Assembly (NCBI GenBank): GCA_040357565.1
Contig: JBDODJ010000016.1
Direction: 5' to 3' (one strand)
DNA length: 64,000 nt
From: Cercozoa sp. M6MM
Taxonomy: Eukaryota; Endomyxa: Ascetosporea
The translations under genes and the position numbers were made by a program. The notes below the pieces were generated by a model. That model did no database searches. It had not been told where the DNA came from and saw only the letters and a list, made by a program, of their open reading frames with translations. Shown here piece after piece: positions 60,524 through 64,000 of this stretch; position 1 is the first letter of the stretch; each line of letters opens with the position of its first letter.

Positions 60524-61839
60524 CACAGAAAGAGAGAGAGAGAGAGAGAGAGAGGTAAAAAATACCATCCGGATCAGCGAGCGAAGAGAACTCCGCAAGT
60601 CGCTCGTACTCGTTAAGTTTGAGCAGCAAGTTGCCTAGCTGATCGATCGGAATGAAACCGTTCTCTTGCGGATCACTGCGAACGATGTTACAAATAAAGT
60701 CCCGAAGGTAAGCGCTGTTACAAAAGACTCACAGTTCCGTGAAGGCACGCATCACGCGCTGCTCCGCAAGTGCCACCTACACGTGATAAGGTTGCAAGGC
60801 ACTCAGAATGAGAGACAACTAAAAGGAGTGCACCGGGTTTTGCAAACAAATATTGGTGTCGGTTCCAAACAGTACAGTGTAGTGCGAAGCTAACAACATA
60901 AGACATCCCTTCGCGATCTGAGATCCACGCAAGAAAAAGAAAAAGGGAGGTACAAGAGCCAATGACCCAGATCGGCAATTTCGGTGTCTTCAGGTAGTCG
61001 CCCACCTTGGAGTAGCGGAGCGCTTCCAATACTGAAAGCAGACCAACATCGGACCGATGCGGCACGCCGTGCACCTTGAGACCTCCCAGATCTTTATCTG
61101 CGCAGGTGTTCACGCTTAACTCTCTGTTAACTGAAACAACACGAAAAGCCAAAAAGGGAAGGAACCGCCGTCAAAAACGTTGTTCGTGGCGCGACCGAAC
61201 CTAGTGTATTTCACATGAGCACGCGTGTAATTAAAGATGCTTATTCACAAAGGTTTACAAACCGTACTATAAGAAGAAGGAAAACCAAAAGCTACAGCAT
61301 GAGGTTCAGCAGTGCCTGGGAGGTGTGACCGAAACGCTGCACCATGGCATCGGGTTCGTCCCTGTCCCAAGAGTACTCGAGCATTGACACACACACACAC
61401 ACATGCACAGGGCGAAACGCACATGTCCTCGCGCACACCGGCGGCCGTTCGCGTCAGCAGAGCCGAAAACACCAAGTCCACCACTCGCAAACTTCCTCTA
61501 ACCACCAGTTGAGACACAATGAACGAGGCCGAGTGAAGGGAGTAAAGACAAATATGTGTACTGTGCCACAAGGTCGGTCAGACAGGAGAGCACGTCGGCG
61601 GTGTTGGAGCGAGTCACACGCAAGCATCGGAGACTTTGCTGCGAGTCCGACTGCATGCAGATATGCAAATCGCTGTCTTCGGTAGGCTTGCACCTGAGTG
61701 AAGAGGCAGCAGCATAGGAGTAGAGAAATGTATAGGTAGAGAGAGATACCGTTCCAGCACTCGCAGCATAACATGTGCGAGTGCAGCACATGCATCGACG
61801 TGCGTGCAATGCAAACCCTTCTTCTCGCCCTGCGCGGAG

Positions 61840-61920
<81 letters not shown>

Positions 61921-62008
61921 CTCAAATCGGTACTAAACCTGAAGAGAAAAAGAGAGAGAAAGAGAAATAGAAAGAAAGAGAAATAGAAAGAGAGAAAGAG
62001 AAATAGAA

Positions 62009-62044
<36 letters not shown>

Positions 62045-62784
62045 CAACGTACATGGAAGAAAAGCTGGGCCACCAACTCGCCCTGCAGGGGAGCGCTACA
62101 GCACATAGAACAGAGGTGCCACAGGTACACTTCCCAAGAGAACAGAGAAAGCAGATACAGAACGCCACAAGGACCGCCAAACAGCTGCCGCAAACCAGCG
62201 CGGAACTCGGTTCCTTTCGTATCTTCTACAAACACATAAACACAACACACACATGCACACAAATATACACCCAGACACCAGTCACTACTCAGGAAAGAGA
62301 ATTTCGAGTTACGAGAAGAGCTGTCGTACTGGGCGAATGCAAACTTTTGCGACAACCAGCGTCGTCTACATTCACAAAGACATACCCATTAGCAGCATCT
62401 TCAAAAAGTTTGTAATACCTGTCCTCGTCTTGAGCGTCCGCACCAAACAACAAGGACATCAGTTCCGCCTGCTTCGCAGGTGCGATTTCACTCCACGTCA
62501 AGGCAGACGCTCGCGCACGCTTGGCAGGAGGCTCCTGCTGCTGTACGCCACGGTCGCGCGGACGCACGCGGATCTCAAACGTGAAATCGCCGAGTTCGCT
62601 GTCGTCAATGCAGCTCATCAGGGCCGCATTCAACGGCGCTGCCAAACACAGCAGAGGGGATTAGTTTTTCGTTTTCCGTTCGTACAATATACAGACATAT
62701 AAATGGAGAGGTACTGTCGCCAGGCAGCGAGCACGTACGACGAGCTCCATTGGCATCAACAAGTGTAAAGTCTATGTCGTCCAT
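59865..62784 (-). CDS. MINDY3: MINDY-3-like deubiquitinase (FAM188A/CARP)
   Basis: The proposed ATG at 62784 starts MDDIDFTLVDANGA. The next exon runs LNAALMSCIDDSELGDFTFE, a Lys/Arg patch, and LTWSEIAPAKQAELMSLLFG. The catalytic Cys is in GLRQLFGGPCGVL. Further exons give LQGELVAQLFFH, HRSDVGLLSVLEALRYSKVG continuing DYLKTPKLPIWVIGS (the family's xLLSxxE...KxPxxPIWV block), VALAEQRVMRAF, and an EF-hand-like element DPQENGFIPIDQLGNLLLKL. Next come LGILLRDHFWMVFRQLYP and QLEPKLLRVDV. The C-terminus is DDVIRTK spliced to WPHAVCAYPDGECKIN, with a TAA at 59865. The EF-hand DPxxNGFIP and the xRTKWP end distinguish MINDY-3 from MINDY-4. MINDY enzymes trim K48-linked ubiquitin chains. Introns carry CA, GA and TA tracts. 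Confidence 0.84.
60471..60554. repeat. (TA)n followed by (GA)n in MINDY-3 intron
   Basis: TATATA to 60525, then GAGAGA to 60554, immediately before a splice site on the minus strand. Confidence 0.9.
61843..62044. repeat. (CA)n and GA-rich tracts in MINDY-3 introns
   Basis: CA run to about 61914, then AGAGAAAGAGAAATAGAAAG repeats to 62044. On the sense strand these are (TG)n and a long CT-rich pyrimidine tract. Confidence 0.92.
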
Positions 62785-63201
62785 CTGGTCAGTGCTAATG
62801 GAGAACCTGTCAACACATATCCATGCAGATGATACGATAAGAATGTTGTTGGGAAAGTACAATCGCACAGCTCGCGGACTTTTGCTTAGCTTTTGTCTTA
62901 TAGAGCACGATATCGCACAAAACACTAAAAAAGCAACTTGTCCGGCAACTCTGCTCTGTAATTCTGATTTTCCTGTGAAACAGCACACATCGGATCAACT
63001 GCAATACAAAATATGTCGGTCGGACCCTTCGACTCAAATTGCGAGTTCCCGAGCCAAATAGCAGGTTGAGTGACGACGGCTGCTAGCGCCGACTAGACAC
63101 TGCAAACGCGGTTTGAAGCTAGGGAAAGTATAGTGGGGCTGCTGAGGAAGCAAATTGAGTTGTGATCGGAGCTGCTCGCTGATTAGTCTGTTGGAGCGCA
63201 T
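62785..63201. other. Divergent spacer MINDY-3 / Rab5
   Basis: 417 bases between divergent start codons with no gene seen; presumed shared regulatory region. Confidence 0.45.
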
Positions 63202-64000
63202 ATGACGACTAGCTCGGCTCCTCGGCAAGTAAAACTCGTGTTGTTGGTATGTGGCACTTTAGAGCAGGATTTTTCGTTGGTGACCGATTTTGATCAATGT
63301 TGCGCGAGAACTGCGAAAAAATGATGATGTGGGCTTCTTCAGGGCGACACTGCCGTCGGCAAGACGTCGCTCGTTATGCGGTGTCGTGATTTCCCTTGTG
63401 CCGTTCCGGCGTTGCCTTGCTTTCTTGACCCACTGTTTTCTGTGCAGCTTCGCGAAGGACGTTTGGTTCGAGTATCAGGTACACTGCATTCCGCGAAGGC
63501 TCCAAACAGAGGAAGACGTAAGCTCATACGAAATCTCAACAGGAGAGCACAATCGGAGCAGCCTACATGCCGCACACAATTCAGGTGACTTTTTCAAAGC
63601 AATAATCTGTATCCCAAATACGTGTTGTATGTTGCGTTTCCTGCAGGTGGATGGCACGCCAATTAAATTCGAAATTTGGGATACGGCCGGGCAGGAGCGA
63701 TACCATGCGCTTGCGCCGATGTACTACCGCGGTGCAGGTGCAGCAGTCATGGTACGTTAGCTCTTGCCCCCCAACTTTCTTTGCACGTACTGCGCTTTGG
63801 CAGGTTTACGATATCACCAGTGCGTACTCCTTCCGGAGAGCTCAACAGTGGGTCCACGAGCTCCGCTCTCAGGTACCTTGCTTACGGGCGTGAGCACAAA
63901 TTTTCGCAACTCTATGTTTGTATCAGGTAAGTGACTGCGTGGTCGCTCTTGCTGGCAACAAGTGCGATCTGGTATTACCTCCTGCATGCATCTTGATATT
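63202..64000 (+). CDS. RAB5: Rab5-type small GTPase (3' end outside window)
   Basis: The ATG at 63202 starts [15 protein letters not shown], spliced to [13 protein letters not shown] (P-loop), [24 protein letters not shown] (switch I with the Rab5 ESTIGAA phrase), [20 protein letters not shown] continuing [10 protein letters not shown] (WDTAGQE, switch II), [20 protein letters not shown] and [15 protein letters not shown] (the NKxDL guanine-base motif, with Cys). The window ends after this motif, so the SAK motif, hypervariable region and prenylation Cys are not seen. Rab5 controls early endosome fusion. The very short 5' extension is usual for Rab5. Seven introns of the local GTAC/GTA type. 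Confidence 0.9.

Overview
This is a gene-dense nuclear segment from an unidentified, intron-rich eukaryote, probably a microbial one (protist or alga). Nearly every gene is cut into exons of roughly 30-200 bases by short introns, mostly 45-80 bases. Donors very often read GTAC and acceptors end CAG or TAG. The gene set is eukaryotic and organellar: AP-4 epsilon, Rab5, MINDY-3, BRX1, DDX56/Dbp9, mS29/DAP3, BOLA1, ISCA2, RsmH, an SLC35A transporter and an ACL5-like aminopropyltransferase. The lineage cannot be fixed from sequence alone. I spliced the genes by eye from protein-family conservation, so inner exon boundaries are approximate unless exact positions are given. Layout, left to right. 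(1) 1-3350: a non-LTR retrotransposon on the minus strand (endonuclease, reverse transcriptase, RNase H), 5'-truncated, with two frame breaks, ending at the stop codon of its neighbour. (2) 3352-6890: three tandem minus-strand genes with F5/8-type-C-like (BTBD9/HECTD1-like discoidin) domains. (3) 7167-8338: a methylglutaconyl-CoA hydratase-like gene whose 3' end is lost at a (CA)n/assembly gap. (4) 9869-11163 (-): a C2-domain protein, divergent from the AP-4 epsilon gene (11412-17121, +). (5) 17340-17974: a foldback element. (6) 18672-22060 (-): a RanBP2-type zinc-finger protein, next to PGS1 (22753-24740, +). (7) 25058-25541: a MITE, followed by a secreted phosphoesterase/phospholipase C family gene (25830-28704, -). 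(8) 29064-30200: a coiled-coil, probably organellar protein of unknown function. (9) 30821-34468 (-): mitoribosomal GTPase mS29/DAP3. (10) 34909-37226: a second MITE, a truncated inverted copy of a repeat-protein gene, a gap, and the intact copy, which encodes a secreted protein of Tyr/Pro/Lys/Glu repeats with an arginine-rich tail. (11) 37680-39406 (-): an M48 metallopeptidase, divergent from BOLA1 (39512-40218). (12) A third MITE, then BRX1 (40944-43036, -), divergent from FYV7-like (43231-43886, +). (13) An F-box gene (44236-46914, -), divergent from ISCA2 (47007-47700, +). (14) An unknown gene (-), the SLC35A transporter, RsmH and the ACL5-like synthase (all +). (15) DDX56/DBP9 (-), divergent from an unknown membrane protein (+). 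(16) MINDY-3 (-), divergent from Rab5 (+), which runs off the right edge. Functional themes are mitochondrial Fe-S and translation (BOLA1, ISCA2, mS29, RsmH, PGS1), nucleolar ribosome biogenesis (BRX1, FYV7, DDX56) and endomembrane traffic (AP-4 epsilon, Rab5, SLC35A). Several pairs are head-to-head with 92-250 bases between start codons. The most unusual items are the secreted Tyr-repeat protein with its inverted, MITE-interrupted paralogue, the TGTTAC-terminated MITE/foldback family, and the sense-strand bias of microsatellites inside introns.
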